Origin: Ooceraea biroi
Taxonomy: Eukaryota > Arthropoda > Insecta > Hymenoptera > Formicidae
Assembly (NCBI RefSeq): GCF_003672135.1
Contig: NC_039515.1
Location: forward strand, 10,540,001 to 10,604,000
Length of the DNA: 64,000 bases
Reading direction: 5' to 3'
Part shown: piece by piece, positions 24,502 to 36,862 of the stretch
How the letters are laid out: each line of letters begins with the position of its first letter
Position numbering within the stretch: the first letter of the stretch is position 1
Notes under the pieces: model-generated
What the model was told of the DNA's origin: nothing
Seen by the model: the letters and a program-made list of their open reading frames with translations, nothing else
Database searches by the model: none
Made by a program: the position numbers and the translations under genes

Positions 24502-25748
24502 TTAGGAGTGTGATTTAGTTTTGAGGGTTTTGCAACAGATGGCTGTAGTGTCAGTTTGTTCCAATAGCTGTTTCCGATAACTGTTCTTTCTTACAGTGTT
24601 CACATTATCCATCACATTTAGTAGCATTATAGCAATAGATGCAATAACAGTCGTGTTTATATCATCGTAAAAATCCGAAAGAGCATTTTCGACATGCGTT
24701 GCTTTTGTTTTTTAATCACAACAAAACTGCGGCTGACGGTTATAGAATTCTTGTGGAAACTTATGGTGATTCTGCCCCATCAATTAAGACGTGTGAATAC
24801 TGGTTTAGACGCTTTAAAAGTGCTGATACTGATGTGAAGGACAAAGAACGCTCGGGACAACCAAGAAAGCTTGAAAATGCAGATTTCCAAGCATTATTGC
24901 ACGAAAATCCAACACGATCCACTTCAGAACTTGCCAGAGCATTAAATGTTGATCGTACAACAGTTACCAAACATTTACATGAAATGGGAAAAATTCAGAA
25001 AGAAGGGAAATGGGTTCGACATCAATTATCGGAAAGTGCCATTTGAACATTTGCATTTCGTTGATCGCCAGGCAAAAAAAGAAGTCTTTTGTCTCGGATT
25101 GTTACTGGGGATGAAAAGTGGATCTATTTTGATAATCCGAAACGCAGAAAATCATGGGTGGATCCAGGCGAACCATCAACATCCACTCCGAGACGCAATA
25201 TTCACGGTTCAAAAGTAATGCTCTGTATTTGGTGGGATAGTGTACTATGAGCTGTTAAATCCGCATGAGACTGTCACGGCTGATCGTTATCGACACCAAT
25301 TGTACAAGTCGAAGCAAGCATTGGACCAAAAACGACCACCAATTGCGAGTAAACGACGGAAAGTGATTCTTCTTCATGACAACGCTCGACCTGACGTTGC
25401 GTTATCAGTGAAAGAAACACTATTAGAGCTTGAATGGCAAGTCTTACCGCACCCCGCGTATTCTCCGGACATTGCTCCATGCGATTATTATTTGTTCCGG
25501 TCGATGCAAGACGCTTTAGAGGATACACACTTTCATAATTTGGAAGAAGTGCGAAAATTCGTCGACGAATGGATCAACTGAAAAGAAGAGTGATTTTATC
25601 GTGGTGGAATCCATCTCTTGCCAGAAAGATGGGAAAAAGTTATAGAAAACGAAGGAAAATATTTTGATTAAGGTATTCATTCATTATCATATTTAAATAC
25701 ATGCGTTTTTGAGCAAAAAAAACCCTTAAAACTAAATCACACCCCTAA
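24502..25748 (+). mobile_element. mariner transposon, family A
   Basis: Terminal inverted repeats TTAGGAGTGTGATTTAGTTT (left) and the complement of TTAGGGGTGTGATTTAGTTT (right) are flanked by TA on both sides (24500-24501, 25749-25750). The 1247-bp length is typical for mariner. The enclosed transposase is broken, see the separate entry. Confidence 0.9.
24680..25671 (+). pseudogene. mariner transposase (family A), frameshifted
   Basis: Cut-and-paste DDD transposase. Recognisable parts lie in three frames: the helix-turn-helix N-terminus (NHNKTAADGYRILVETYGD, then ERSGQPRKLENAD), a middle part with the DEKWIYFDN-type catalytic region near 25100, and the C-terminal HDNARPDV and YSPDIAPCDYYLF motifs with the second and third catalytic aspartates. 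Frameshifts near 25040 and 25200 and stops near 25579 inactivate it. Confidence 0.85.
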
Positions 25749-25750
25749 TA

Positions 25751-27026
25751 TATTAATCAAATTAAAATCTGCAGGATTCTATATATCTTGATTGAATATT
25801 CATTTCTGATTAACATAGAGCTTTTCTTATTAACTATAGGAAAAGCTGATGGAAGGCACAGTTTGTGCAATATTCGATGAAAACATTTGAAAGCATTTGA
25901 TGGTCAACACGAGGCAGATTGAAGATGCAATAAAAGAGAAAACTTTGATCGGCGAAGGTGTTCGCCGTGTGGTTTCGGTGAAATAACGTTTTCTCGCAAA
26001 CAGCAAGACGAATGAATATTCTGCGAGTCGTGATCGATCAAGAAGAAAAGCTTTTAGAGAATTGCGTTTGATTTGGTATTAATGACGACTCATTTGAATT
26101 CCAAACATTAGTCTTGCGGTCGCAGACGCAGAGGTATCTCCCTTCTCATTCTTCCGTTGTGCCGACTCCTATGTGAGGAACACGAGGGTCCGCGCGTAGA
26201 CGAGGAGCGGCAATAATTCATCGGGAAGCTCTCTCCGCGTGGAAGCTGAAGGCCGCGGTGGCACGCGGGCCTGTGGTCGGGACCACCTCGATATGGTCCG
26301 CGCGATACGATATCGCGCGCGCAAGATGGCTAAAGACACGCGTGTACCACGCACGGCCGGTTGCCCTATATCAATGGCGTAACTGGCGTGAGCCAGCCAC
26401 ACTTTTCCAAGTCATCGTTTCCGAGTCCTTGAACGGAGTCCAATCGCGATGGTCCGTTCGTCTGAAAGGATAATCGACGCGCGATTGAAGTACGATTGCT
26501 GTTTGAAGTTCGAGTGATAGCTCTACAAACTGGAAAGAGTAATTATCTTTGACGATAATCAGCCATTAAATTATATCTTGATGGAAAATAATAATTTTGT
26601 TCCTCATTCGCGTATGTACTTATGTGTGCTCAGATTATTAGCTCAGTCAATCCTGCTAAGTGTTCGTTTCTTTTTTCTCTACAAGGATGGAGATAAAGAT
26701 GATTAAAATGATTATAGAGTTCTTTATATATAAATTTCGATATGAATATCTCTTTCACTGCACGCTTTTCTCATAATTTCACGGAACGTTAGGAACAAAA
26801 CTAGCATGCTGGGTAATGGAAGTAGGGGAGTATCAGTACGAGAAACAGCCTGGTGCAGTAATAACAGTATAGACCGGCGTAATAAAAAAAGATTTCACAA
26901 TTAAATCTTCTAATCACGGTGAGAGTTAATACTAATGAGGGTATCAGTGCGATGTATCACTTTCTTAACGTTTCGTTGCGTTAACAGCAATTATGCCAGG
27001 CATCTCGTGCGCCTAACCCGATCATC
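25751..27026. other. Gene-free intronic DNA
   Basis: Contains a CpG-rich patch around 26100-26480 with overlapping low-quality ORFs. No exon or repeat was recognised. Confidence 0.35.
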
Positions 27027-27030
27027 TTAA

Positions 27031-28240
27031 GGGGGTATTCTAGTGTAAAAGTAAAATTTGTATGCTATTTTGGTGAATTTTTTTTGAAAAAAGTATAAGG
27101 TTTTTTGAGGCAGGGTTTTCCCTGCTTATTCATACATATTTGGTGTATGTTTCCAAATTTTTGTAGTAGACAATAACTATAAATAAGCGCTGCACATGAT
27201 ATTAAATAAGAACATGAAAAAAAAGTTGGTCCATGGTTCCCATGATTTCAGCTGTTCTGCTCATCTGAAACAAAAAAACCAAAGAGATTCTTAATTAGTA
27301 TGAGTGTGGCTATAGCAGGTACCAGAATGAAAAACAAATGTTGAAAATTTAAAACATGACTTCATTGAGAAAATTAAGTTTCGATTTGTGCCATTTTTTT
27401 CACCATTGAAGGGCTGTAGAAATTCCAAAAAACAATATTTCGATTTGATTGTGGTAGGGGCTATAGCCACGCATATACTGAAGATGTGTGCAAAAGCCTG
27501 AGTCAATTGATTAACTGGTTTTTGAGATATCATGGGAACCAATTTGAAAAACATGGTTTCGAGAAAAACACGTTTAAAGTTTTTCATACTGATTACATAG
27601 AGATAATGTTACTTACGATCAATCGGCTAGTCCAGGGCCATACAGGGGACATTCCTCTTGTTCGTAGAAGTCCTGCAGAGCTGATCTCTCTTCCCTGCGA
27701 TTCATTCTCTGATCTCGAGAGAAGTTAGTGGAGCGCCGCTCCGAGCGGGTGATGCGAGCTTCGTTCCGGGAGTTTGCGTACATCACCGCTTGCTGACCAA
27801 TACTAACTCCCATCACGTTCATAAGTTTGAAAATTGGCATAAATCCTTTATTGAAAATTATAACTGCCAAGAATGTTGCTATTTCAACAACTTTCACACC
27901 AGCATGGAGATGTTTTGGAGCAAAAGTCCAAATCAATGAATTTAGAGATTCATTGTACCATATAACCTGTACTATACAAAGGCTCCAATTCAAACGTACG
28001 ACCTTCAAAGAATAACGATCTTCCGATCCTACCTAAAATACTAACACAATGCTCTGTTGTGTGCCGCGCGGTCCAACCGCCGAGCGCGCGCCAGAGGTTA
28101 TTTTCTATTAGGTGCTATTACTTTGTTAATTTTGCGAATCGGGCTAAATCTTCTCGCAGACATATTTTCCATACCATATACTTGCAAAATATGCCAAAAA
28201 AAAATTCGATTTTTCTGACATGCTACACTAGAATACCCCC
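27031..28240 (-). mobile_element. TTAA-flanked DNA transposon with transposase remnant (Kolobok-like?)
   Basis: A perfect 17-bp terminal inverted repeat (GGGGGTATTCTAGTGTA) is flanked by TTAA at 27027-27030 and 28241-28244. The TTAA target duplication limits this to piggyBac-, Kolobok- or similar TTAA-specific families. The encoded remnant is unlike piggyBac, so Kolobok-like is favoured by recollection only. Its 1.2-kb length suggests an internally deleted copy. Confidence 0.75.
27619..28008 (-). pseudogene. C-terminal fragment of TTAA-element transposase
   Basis: An open frame of about 129 codons encodes LNSLIWTFAPKHLHAGVKVV, then MNVMGVSIGQQAVMYANSRN, then a charged tail with RSERRSTNFSRD and ending YEQEECPLYGPGLAD before TGA. 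This layout (SLxPKHxHxG, IGQQ, RSERRS, YGPGxAD) matches C-termini of proteins I associate with insect and cnidarian TTAA transposons. Nothing upstream restores a full-length transposase. A good splice donor (GATC|GTAAGT) lies directly after the stop. Confidence 0.55.
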
Positions 28241-28244
28241 TTAA

Positions 28245-30184
28245 TCGCCGCCGCTCCGCCGTGATGGATCCATCGAGCGGAGTAATTTAATCTGCTTTAA
28301 AAAGAGCTTTGCCTACGCCTCTGAACACTTGCGTCCTTGCGGTTGGAATTACGCACGCGTTCTCCCCACCTCGCACCGTGGACAGGTAAGTATTTAGTAA
28401 TGAGTATTTAGATTTTTTTCTACCCGTAGGATCTATGATCCTAAGGTGAATAAAGTGCGGTTTTCGAACGGATACACGCGTTACTATGAAATACCGGTCA
28501 ATATGTTTCTAAGCGCTTCATGAAAGTCCGCAATGAACAAAGTAGATTTACCACATGATGTCTGTTAGCGAGGATTAATTTATTTGATATTGTTAATTGT
28601 AAATCTTTGCAGTTGTGTGACGTAACAATTAGTGGTGGCTGTACCATACAATTAGACAACAAAAGAATTGAAAGGCTGTGTTAAGTATATCTCATGAATG
28701 TAATGCTGCAGTTGATGAACAGATCTAAGAGGAGAAGCATGTAATCTGCATTGGCAGCACACTCCTTTGGTAAACCGTGGTACAACCATGTTAGTCTCAC
28801 CTTATTGGATATGCATGTGACGTCAGGGATGCGTCAGCGCGTAAAAGCGAACAGCTTGAAATACCGTCCGTGACATTTTGCGTACTTTGTCTAAAATAGG
28901 ATGAATTCACAAAAATTATGGTAATGCAAAGAAGAATTAGCTTAATCAATTTTGTCTCTTCTACGAAGATATTGTAAATTAAAATGAACAACATAGCGAA
29001 GTTCTTTATGTCTTTTACATTTCTTTCATAATTTCGCGATACTGCTATTATATATAAGAGTGCTTAACATATAATTTCCAAGAGAGAAAAGTCGCGAACG
29101 CGCACTTATACTTCTTCGGAGGATTATAACTCTAATAAAGTTTCACCGATCTCGCGCGCGATTAATTTCATCAGATTTTCACCGGTTTGACAAAAATTCT
29201 AAAATGGAAGATTAAATCGGCACAGGTCCTTAGGCGAAACGGATCCTTAAGTAAATAGATGGAGATAAAACGCGCGGCGCGCGCGCGCTGATGTTTGAAT
29301 CGCCGGCCGCCGGCGCATTCGCGGTGATTTCAACGCGCGAAAAGCGCCGCGAGCAAATGGAATAACGACTCGGCAAGCGGCATGGATACTACACGGTGGA
29401 CACGTGACCTCGCCAAGGACGTCGCCATTTTGGTTGACAGTGCGAAGCGGGCTCGTTCGAGAGAGAAATCGCACGCTCGAGGATCCATTTTAGGACCGCG
29501 CGACACTGAAGATCTATCAGTGACGGTATCTCAGCTTTCACGCCAAATACAGAGTTTGGACACTACATTCACAGCGGATCCGTGCCGTCGATCGTTATCA
29601 GATCGGGCGACGTCGCGCGAAAAATCACGCCGCGGATCAAAAGTCGCGATTTATCGCGGATGAAAATGCACCTTCTACACTCACGCTGCACTGGGAAGAT
29701 TCTCATCGCTCCTGCTGCAGCACGGCAGCGCGGCAACACGTTATGTAAGAGGCTGACAATGCCACTCGCGTAATATCCTCGAGGAAAAGCCATTCGCCAC
29801 GATGCGTCGGCCGATCCTTTCTTGGAAACGCGAAATGCACGTACGCATTGGTAAAAGAGTCCGGGGCATCAAAAGGACGGAGGGAAATTAAAATTAAGAG
29901 CTAAAGAGACCAAAAAAAGAGAGAAAAAGCGCGATGATATTTGCACTCACCTACACTCTTCGTAATTCGCGCAATTGCGCTTATCCTCAAAACGGTCGAT
30001 CTGCAAATTTTCGAATGAGTTAACACAATGTCCGGAGATTCGAGATTGTCGTTTCCTCTTCGTGAATTAATCGAATTAACCGAGTAAGGCGACTTGATGA
30101 CGATGAACGATGCACCGCGAGCGCGAGCGAGCGAGCGTTGCTCACGACGCGACGCGCGAAACGAAAGTACTCAACGAGACTTAC
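28245..30184. other. Gene-free intronic DNA
   Basis: Mixed composition with CpG-dense segments at 29250-29800 and 30090-30180. ORFs overlap on both strands and none has protein-like features. Probably intron or regulatory DNA of the minus-strand gene. Confidence 0.35.
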
Positions 30185-30366
30185 TCGCGCCGCGTGCTCT
30201 CGCGCCAGCGCTCGCGATACTGTCCGGCCGTCGAGTACTTTCTGACGGATCCACCGGGCATGATCAGGATCGAGTCTAGCAGGTGCGGCGCCCCGAAGCG
30301 CGCGATTCGTTGACCGTCACCTATGTGGAACACTTCCTTAACAGTCGTCTTCAGATTTTGACGCAA
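30185..30366 (-). CDS. Likely additional 5' exon of the minus-strand Ser/Arg-rich gene
   Basis: A 182-nt exon-like frame ends at a canonical donor (GCGA|GTAAGT). It encodes LRQNLKTTVKEVFHIGDGQ, then a stretch through FGAPHLLDSILIMPGGSVRK, then GQYRERWRESTRRE. The amino-acid composition and the donor argue for real coding sequence. The acceptor (AATAAAG|TTG) is poor. It ends in phase 2 whereas the exon at 23203 needs one preceding base, so either an exon is missing between them or the downstream exon starts at 23289. The assignment to the same gene rests on strand and proximity. Confidence 0.5.
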
Positions 30367-31983
30367 CTTTATTAGTTCGTCAAGATCAAATATTGTGTTT
30401 GCACATACATAAACCGTTTTTTTTATAGATTAAGCAATTTTACTGTCGTCTTGCATCGAAGCGAAATATGTCGGAGCGAAATATCGAATAGTAGAAGAAT
30501 CGACTGGGCGAAGTCACTGTAAATACGTACGTACAGCGCGTACACGAGACAGAGTACATACACACCCAAATCGGCAAACATTGTGTATCTCTGCCAACTA
30601 TGGCGTTCGTCCAATCAGAGATATCGACACGAGAGACGGAGATTAACGTCCCATTGACCTGCTAAACCTCGCAACCGCCTTGAAACTCTTTTGTATACTT
30701 CGATCTACAAACCGCATTTTGTTATACTTGGATACTTGGAGAATTGAAATAGACAAAAAAGATAAAAAAACAATATAATTAGAAGAAACTAATCATATCG
30801 CATAATCTTCGCAGAATATGATAAAATAATAAAATACACTAGAAAAAAGTGGGGTAGGCTGTATCGGGACACGGCCGCAAGTTTTTAACGTGAATACGTC
30901 ATGTTAATCATCAGAATAAATAAATTAATATTAATTTATCGTGTAAAATTTTTAGAATCACAAAACAAGTTTTTCGGGTTGGTCAATTAAAACCGGACAC
31001 CCTATATATTCAAATCAAAAGTCGAGACCTTGTATATTATAATAAGATAAAGTGAGATACCCTATATATTATAATTATAATTAAAATGAGACTGTATATT
31101 AAAATTGAATGAAAGAAATTTCGTCACGCGTCTCGCTCAACTTTTCAAATTGGCATCCATCGAGTTATAAGACGTATTCACGTCAAAATAATAAAATTAT
31201 AACATCAAGTAATGTATTTTACGAATTATCTAATTTGCTAAAAGTAGCCAGTGACACGAACAAATAAAATGTGTCCTAAAAACTTGCCAGATTTAAGTAC
31301 GCGACTCTGAATCTCGAACGCGCGCGCAGTTTTAGCGAGGCGTTCCCAAATGGAGCCATCGCGATAAAGTAGGTACATTCCGGCCTCGCTCAATCGCGTC
31401 CGCGGATGTGTTTTCAGAGGCCCATTCTTAGCGCGTCCGCGCGAGGCCGTTAATATGCAAACGCGCGCGCGTCTCGGCCGAATGCCTTATATCGCGCGCG
31501 GATTCGGCACGCGAATGATTCAGCCGTGCTCATAATCGGGATACATCACCTTCATGTCCCACTAGCGTCCAATCGCGTCCTCGCCGTTCACGCGTGGAGA
31601 ACGACATCGCGCAATTGTGCAAGGTTGATCTCAGCAGACGACGTACGTATCATCGCTATTGTGATTAATCTGCGGTGCATCAATATAAACTATCAACATC
31701 GATAAACTATCCTTGATTACCGCAGATCGATCGAGATCCGCATGACTCTGCGCACAATTACCGAGCAACGTTCGCAGCGAGTCGATAGTATGTCGATCTG
31801 CTCTATTTGTCGTCAACAGTGACTCGCAATGAGGATTATTGCCGTCATTAGGCCGCTGAATGGCGGCTCTGTGCGTACTTGCCATTATCTCCGGTTTATA
31901 CCTCGTGCTGTCATATATTACGTGACGCGTAACGGCGCCGCGTTTCGATTAATTGCGCGCAAGTCACTTGGCTACCGCAAATA
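30367..31983. other. Gene-free spacer with CpG-rich patch
   Basis: AT-rich sequence to 31290, then CpG-rich DNA at 31310-31640 that could be the promoter of the minus-strand gene. Three near-repeats of a CCCTATATATT-like word lie at 31008-31095. No gene recognised. Confidence 0.35.
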
Positions 31984-33261
31984 TTGGGTCGTCCGGAAAG
32001 TTCGTGCCGATTTTTAATAGATGGCGTTGGAACATGTCTGAACATATCAATGTTATTGAAAACATACGATTTATATACATATGCTTAAAGGTGACATTTC
32101 AGCGCATCTTTAGGAAAAAAGTTGTTTCAGATTAATTGATTCGTGTCAGTTTTGTACTCTTTTGAAGATGGAAGAAAACAAAGAACATTTTAGACGCTTT
32201 TCTATTACCGGAAAGGCAAAAATGCCTCACAAGCAACAAATTCGATATGTTCTGTTTACGAAGAAGGCGCTTTAGCTGAAAGAACCGTACGTAAGTGGTT
32301 CGCTAAGTTTAGAGCTGATGATTTTAACCTTAAAGACCAAGAACGCTCGGGCAAACCCTCTACTACTGATGATGACCAACTCAAGACACTGATCGAGAAT
32401 AACCCGCGCTACACGACACGTGAATTAGCAGAGATACTGAAAATATCGAAAACCACTGTCCACGATCATGTAGTGAAGCTTGGTTACGTAAGTCGCTATG
32501 ATGTATGGGTTCCGCATAACTTGGCCGAAAAAATTTAATGGATCGCATTTCCATCTGCGACTCGCTGTACAAGCGCAACGAAACGTACCATTTTTGAAGC
32601 AATTAGTGACGGGTGACGAAAAATGGATCATTTACAACAATGTAGAACGAAAAAGATCCTGGGGTAAGCGAAATGAACCAGCATTAACCACTCCGAAAGC
32701 CGGCCTTCATCCAAAAAAAGTCATGCTCTGTGTCTGGTGGGATTGGAAAGGAATCCTATATTATGAGCTCCTACCACACAACCAAACGATAAATGCAGAT
32801 AAGTACTGCTCGCAACTGGACGAATTAAAGACAGCGATTCAGGAAAAACGTCCAGAATTAGCTAATAGGAAGGGCGTCGTGTTCCATCAGGACAATGCCA
32901 GACCTCATGTTTCTTTGACTACCCGACAAAAATTGTTGGAGTTTGGCTGGGATGTGCTACCTCACCCACCGTATTCACCAGACATTGCACCTTCAGACTT
33001 TCACTTATTTAGGTCTGTGCAAAATTCCCTTAGCGGCAAGAACTTCAACTCTTTGATCGACATAAAAAATCACCTTGAGGAGTTTTTCGCCGAGAAACCT
33101 AAGAAGTTCTGGGAGAATGGAATCTTCCAGTTGCGTGAAAGATGGACAAAAGTTGTGAAACAAAACGGTGCATACATAAGTCAATAAATATTTATCGACA
33201 TAAAAAAATGTTGCCTTTGAATTTTCCTTCAAAATCGGCACGAACTTTCCGGACGACCCAA
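31984..33261 (+). mobile_element. mariner transposon, family B (mellifera-type)
   Basis: Perfect inverted ends TTGGGTCGTCCGGAAAGTTC and complement, with TA on both sides (31982-31983, 33262-33263). 1278 bp. The transposase frame is broken in its N-terminal third but the last 229 codons are open. Confidence 0.93.
32168..33187 (+). pseudogene. mariner transposase (family B), N-terminal frameshifts
   Basis: Begins MEENKEHFRRFSI, then shifts frame within the first HTH (around 32215-32290). The second HTH is readable (NNPRYTTRELAEILKISKTT). A further break follows near 32530, after VPHNLAEK. The catalytic domain from about 32600 is open with TGDEKWIIYNN, the linker WVPHNL upstream, then HQDNARPHV and YSPDIAPSDFHLF, giving the DD34D triad of mariner. 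The stop is TAA at 33185-33187. Confidence 0.9.
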
Positions 33262-33263
33262 TA

Positions 33264-33883
33264 GATTCATCTCACAAAACCGAGCTAGCCAGACGATGTG
33301 GTCTACACGCTTAAAAAGTTCGATCAACGCTGATCATCAATTAAAATATCATGTAAACATTCATCGATCTTAATTCATTCATGGCAAGTGGCGTATCTAA
33401 CAATCAGTGCCAGCGCATGCAAATTGCGCGATAACATCGAAATGTGGTTTGCGTCGACACGCGAATCGTAAGTCAACAACGAGCGGCCAGACACAATGAA
33501 ACGAAATACATCTACTGTGCCTTGCCGCTCTCCCCGCATCTACGATCACAATTCTCTGGCTTTCCTTGATGGCAATCCGATTTCTGCGGCGCGAATTGTG
33601 CAAGTAGATCGAATAAGTTACCGAAGGAACCTTGAAATGGAAACACGCGCATTAATCTCGATGCTAATGCGCATAATGAAGTTGATATATCGGAGAAACG
33701 ATGTCAATGTCAATAGCAAATGTTGCGAGTACGCTAATGACGGTGCAGCGAAAAGATTTTCGCGCCATTCGCGTTGATTCCCGCGAAAAGTCGCCAAGGT
33801 GAATGAATCTCGACTGTTGACTTGCAGCTATATTCGCGGCATAATATTTGACACGTGTAAGTGTTGAGTTGTAGCTCAAGCGA
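33264..33883. other. Gene-free spacer
   Basis: Nothing recognised. ORFs at 33397-33777 overlap on opposite strands and look like composition artefacts. Confidence 0.35.
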
Positions 33884-34054
33884 GTTCTACAATGAGAATT
33901 TAAGGTACAAAACTTAAGCTTCAAACTTTAACCCATAATAAATTGACCAATCACTGTCGATTTCTTCTTTCACATTTAACTGCGATTGGTCAATTTCTTA
34001 TTAACTTAAACCTTAAAGATTAAATTTTTATGCCTTAAACTCTCATTGCGGAAC
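33884..34054. mobile_element. MITE with GTTCTACAATGAGAATTTAA ends, copy 1
   Basis: Inverted ends GTTCTACAATGAGAATTTAA and the complement ending CTCATTGCGGAAC, 171 bp. Inner complementary words GACCAATCAC/GATTGGTC make it fold as one hairpin. A second copy lies 435 bp downstream. Confidence 0.7.
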
Positions 34055-34488
34055 CTGCTTAGTGATAAAATGTACCGAGACAGGAAAGATATGAAATTGT
34101 GGCGTGATTTAATTAATGTCTCGAGAGTAAGAAGATATCACACAACCAATTTTGCGTCTGCAGACAATTATATAATATTATTTTCGTGGACGTTTTTTAT
34201 GCACTTTATACATGCACGTGGGTAGTTCTAGCAGGTTTAGAAGTCACGACTGGTTTACCTATATGGATTTGAAAACATGTGGATTTCCAAAACCGGCCGC
34301 GAGAAATGAACGCGCGATTCGCGGAATACGGCGAGACACGCTCTCGCGCAAAAGCGGGCGTAATTGCTCCCGCGAACTGGTTCAAAGGAGGCGCACCTTT
34401 CCAGGTGCGGTTTAACCGACGATGCGGGAAAGAGACATGTAGGTGATGTCACCGACTGCGAACGTTGGGTGTTGAAGTGATAATTGAA

Positions 34489-34660
34489 GTCTACAATGAG
34501 AATTTAAGGTATGAAACTTAAGCTTAAGCTTTAAACCATAAGAAATCGATTAATCACAGTTGCTTTCTTTTTTCACATTCAATTGTGATTGGTCAAAAAT
34601 TGGTCTTACAGTTTAAAACTTAAAGCTTAAATTTATGCCTTAAATTCTCATTGTAGAACT
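34489..34660. mobile_element. MITE with GTTCTACAATGAGAATTTAA ends, copy 2
   Basis: The same ends and the same internal words (ACTTAAGCTTAAGC and GATTGGTCAA) as the copy at 33884, in the same orientation and nearly the same length, with many substitutions. The two copies are therefore separate insertions or an old local duplication. Confidence 0.7.
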
Positions 34661-35100
34661 CGGTTTAGAGAAGTTTTCATTCAGTAGTAGTTTAATGATA
34701 AAACGTAGATCTACGTTCAACGTTTGTAAAATTATCATGTATCAATAGAATAAACATCGATACTCGTTGCAAAAATACATCATGGTAACACACAAAAGAA
34801 ACATCATATTTGTTGTTTCTTGTCATGTTTGTAAAAAAAGAAACTATAAATAATATATGTCTTTTATAATATACGCTGTCACAACTAAATAACAATTTCT
34901 TATAGTTTTTGAATAAAATTATGTTCACTAATAAGTTATTTACCACAGTATATCTGTGTATGCAATTACACTCTATTAAAAATACCGCTATAAAGTATGT
35001 ATCGAAAAACGATATGACTGCCGCGGGCAAGTTCCGCCATCTGGCGTAATAAATTTATATCAAGAATGATGCTAGAGGGCAACACTCGTCGTTGCGGGCT
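34661..35100. other. Gene-free AT-rich spacer
   Basis: Nothing recognised before the sharp change to CpG-rich DNA at about 35100. Confidence 0.4.
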
Positions 35101-36100
35101 GTTACAAGTCGGGACGCGCGTTCCATTACCTAGGGGGAAAATGTAAAGTGCCTAGAAATCTCTAAAGTGAAATGCCAAATCGGAGCAATTGGAGAAGGGG
35201 GAGCGGATACTGGGGAGGAAAAGAAGAGGAGAGATAGGGCAAAGCAGCGCCCCGTGTCGTGGCGAGAGCCACGGACGAGAGGATATATACGGTAGTGCGA
35301 CTTTCCGTTCTGGTCGTGCGTATGCTCCGTCCGTGGAACCGAGTAAGACAGTACGCCATATTCCCACGGTGGTCGGTGGCGTGACAGAGACAACGATAGG
35401 CGGCCGGACGGATGACAGAAATGCACGACCGGGTAAACGCGAACGTCATCGACAGACGCGGCCAGCATCAGCGGTGGCGAAATCGCGTGGTTCGCGCGTA
35501 ATTTGGGGCGTGTGCCATTCGCCGTGGATCGCGGCTCTCGCTTCGTCTGTCCCAACATTCCTCTCTCTCTCTTCCCCTCCCCCCCTCCTTGAGTGATACT
35601 GTTCTCGGTAGGCCCGTGTACACTAGCAACGTGTAATGTACTCGTGTACCGTGAAAATTGCGGATGAGGGCGACGATGCGCCAGCGACGGCGCGCATCAC
35701 CGTCCCGTGACACGGCGACGTCGTGCGCTGCCTGTGTGTACGCCCGCGTCCGCGGCTGCTGAAACGGTCTGTCGGGAGCCAAAGGCAGAGAGGGACGGAT
35801 GGACAGCCAATCAGTCGGTTAGTCAGCCGGTCGATCGGTCCGTCATCTAGCTAGGTAGACGAGAGCAAGGCAGAAACGAGCAGGTAGACAGGTCGGTGCG
35901 GCCATTTTTACACCGCAAGATGCGGCAACCGTGCGTGCCCGTTCGATCCGCCATTCCAAACAATCGGTGCGCTACGTGCCCTCCTCGCGGGATGCGTCCG
36001 ACGGCGGCGAGTCGCGGTGCTGGCACCGCCGTGCTGCGACGACAACGATAAAGGCGCCGCGGCCGCGCTGCGCCAACCAACCAACCAGCCAGCCAATCGG

Positions 36101-36143
36101 TCAGTCAGTCAGTCAGTCGGACGGACGGACGGACGGACGGACG
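36101..36143. repeat. (CAGT)n-(CGGA)n tetranucleotide repeat
   Basis: Consecutive CAGT units pass directly into CGGA units inside the putative leader of the AUTS2/tay gene. Confidence 0.9.
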
Positions 36144-36807
36144 CACGAGGAGACACGCTGCTGTTGCCCGCAGACGTAAGGCGGTGCGCGAGACGTGACG
36201 TCGCGAGGACGGGAGGACGACGGCCAGCGGCCGCCGGTAGTAGTAGTGGTGGCAGTAGGTGTGCTGAACGGCGGTGGACGACGACGTCGTCGTCTCGCGG
36301 ACGAACGACGACGGTGGCGAGGAGGAAACGGTGGAGGCGACGCGGCGGGGCAGGAGGAGACGGCGGAGAAGAAGAGGAGGAAGAAGAGGGAAGAAGAGAA
36401 ACGTGATCGCGGTGGCGCGATAACGCGACGAGGAGGAGATGATAACGGCGCGTAGTCCCGCGGCTACGAGGAGGGCGAGAACGGAAAGTGGAAACGGCAG
36501 CCCCGCTGCGGTGTGATCGAGTTGCACCGCTCACATCAGCCGTGCGTGCTTCTCGTGCGGGAGGCTCTGCGGTTCGCAGTGATTCAAAACGAGGATAGGC
36601 TAGGCCGTGGTGCGTAAATCCGCGGGTGCTGGTGCGCCCGTGCGGATGATAATAACCGTTGGTGTGTCGAGCGCATCTGGTCTCTACTCTCCGGGAGTTG
36701 GCACCAGAGAGTAGCTCCTCCGATTTCTACGTACGCGCTCTCGGTGTGCTAAAGTGTGCTCGCTCAACGCGGCGCGTTCCGTTCTCAGTGTGTGCATTTG
36801 TGTACGT

Positions 36808-36809
<2 letters not shown>

Positions 36810-36842
<33 letters not shown>

Positions 36843-36862
36843 CGCTCGCTCGCTCGCTCTTG
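36810..36862. repeat. (CT)n-(CGCT)n microsatellite
   Basis: Run of CT dinucleotides followed by CGCT units within the CpG-rich leader. Confidence 0.9.

Noticed and set aside
30886..31298. Foldback from GCAAGTTTTTA to TAAAAACTTGCC with inner ACGTGAATACGTC pair
   Set aside because: Only short isolated matches that do not nest consistently; could be chance in AT-rich DNA.
36105..36534. Two overlapping 140-codon minus-strand ORFs
   Set aside because: Both result from GC-rich triplet-like sequence and the CGGA repeat; no splice context or family resemblance.
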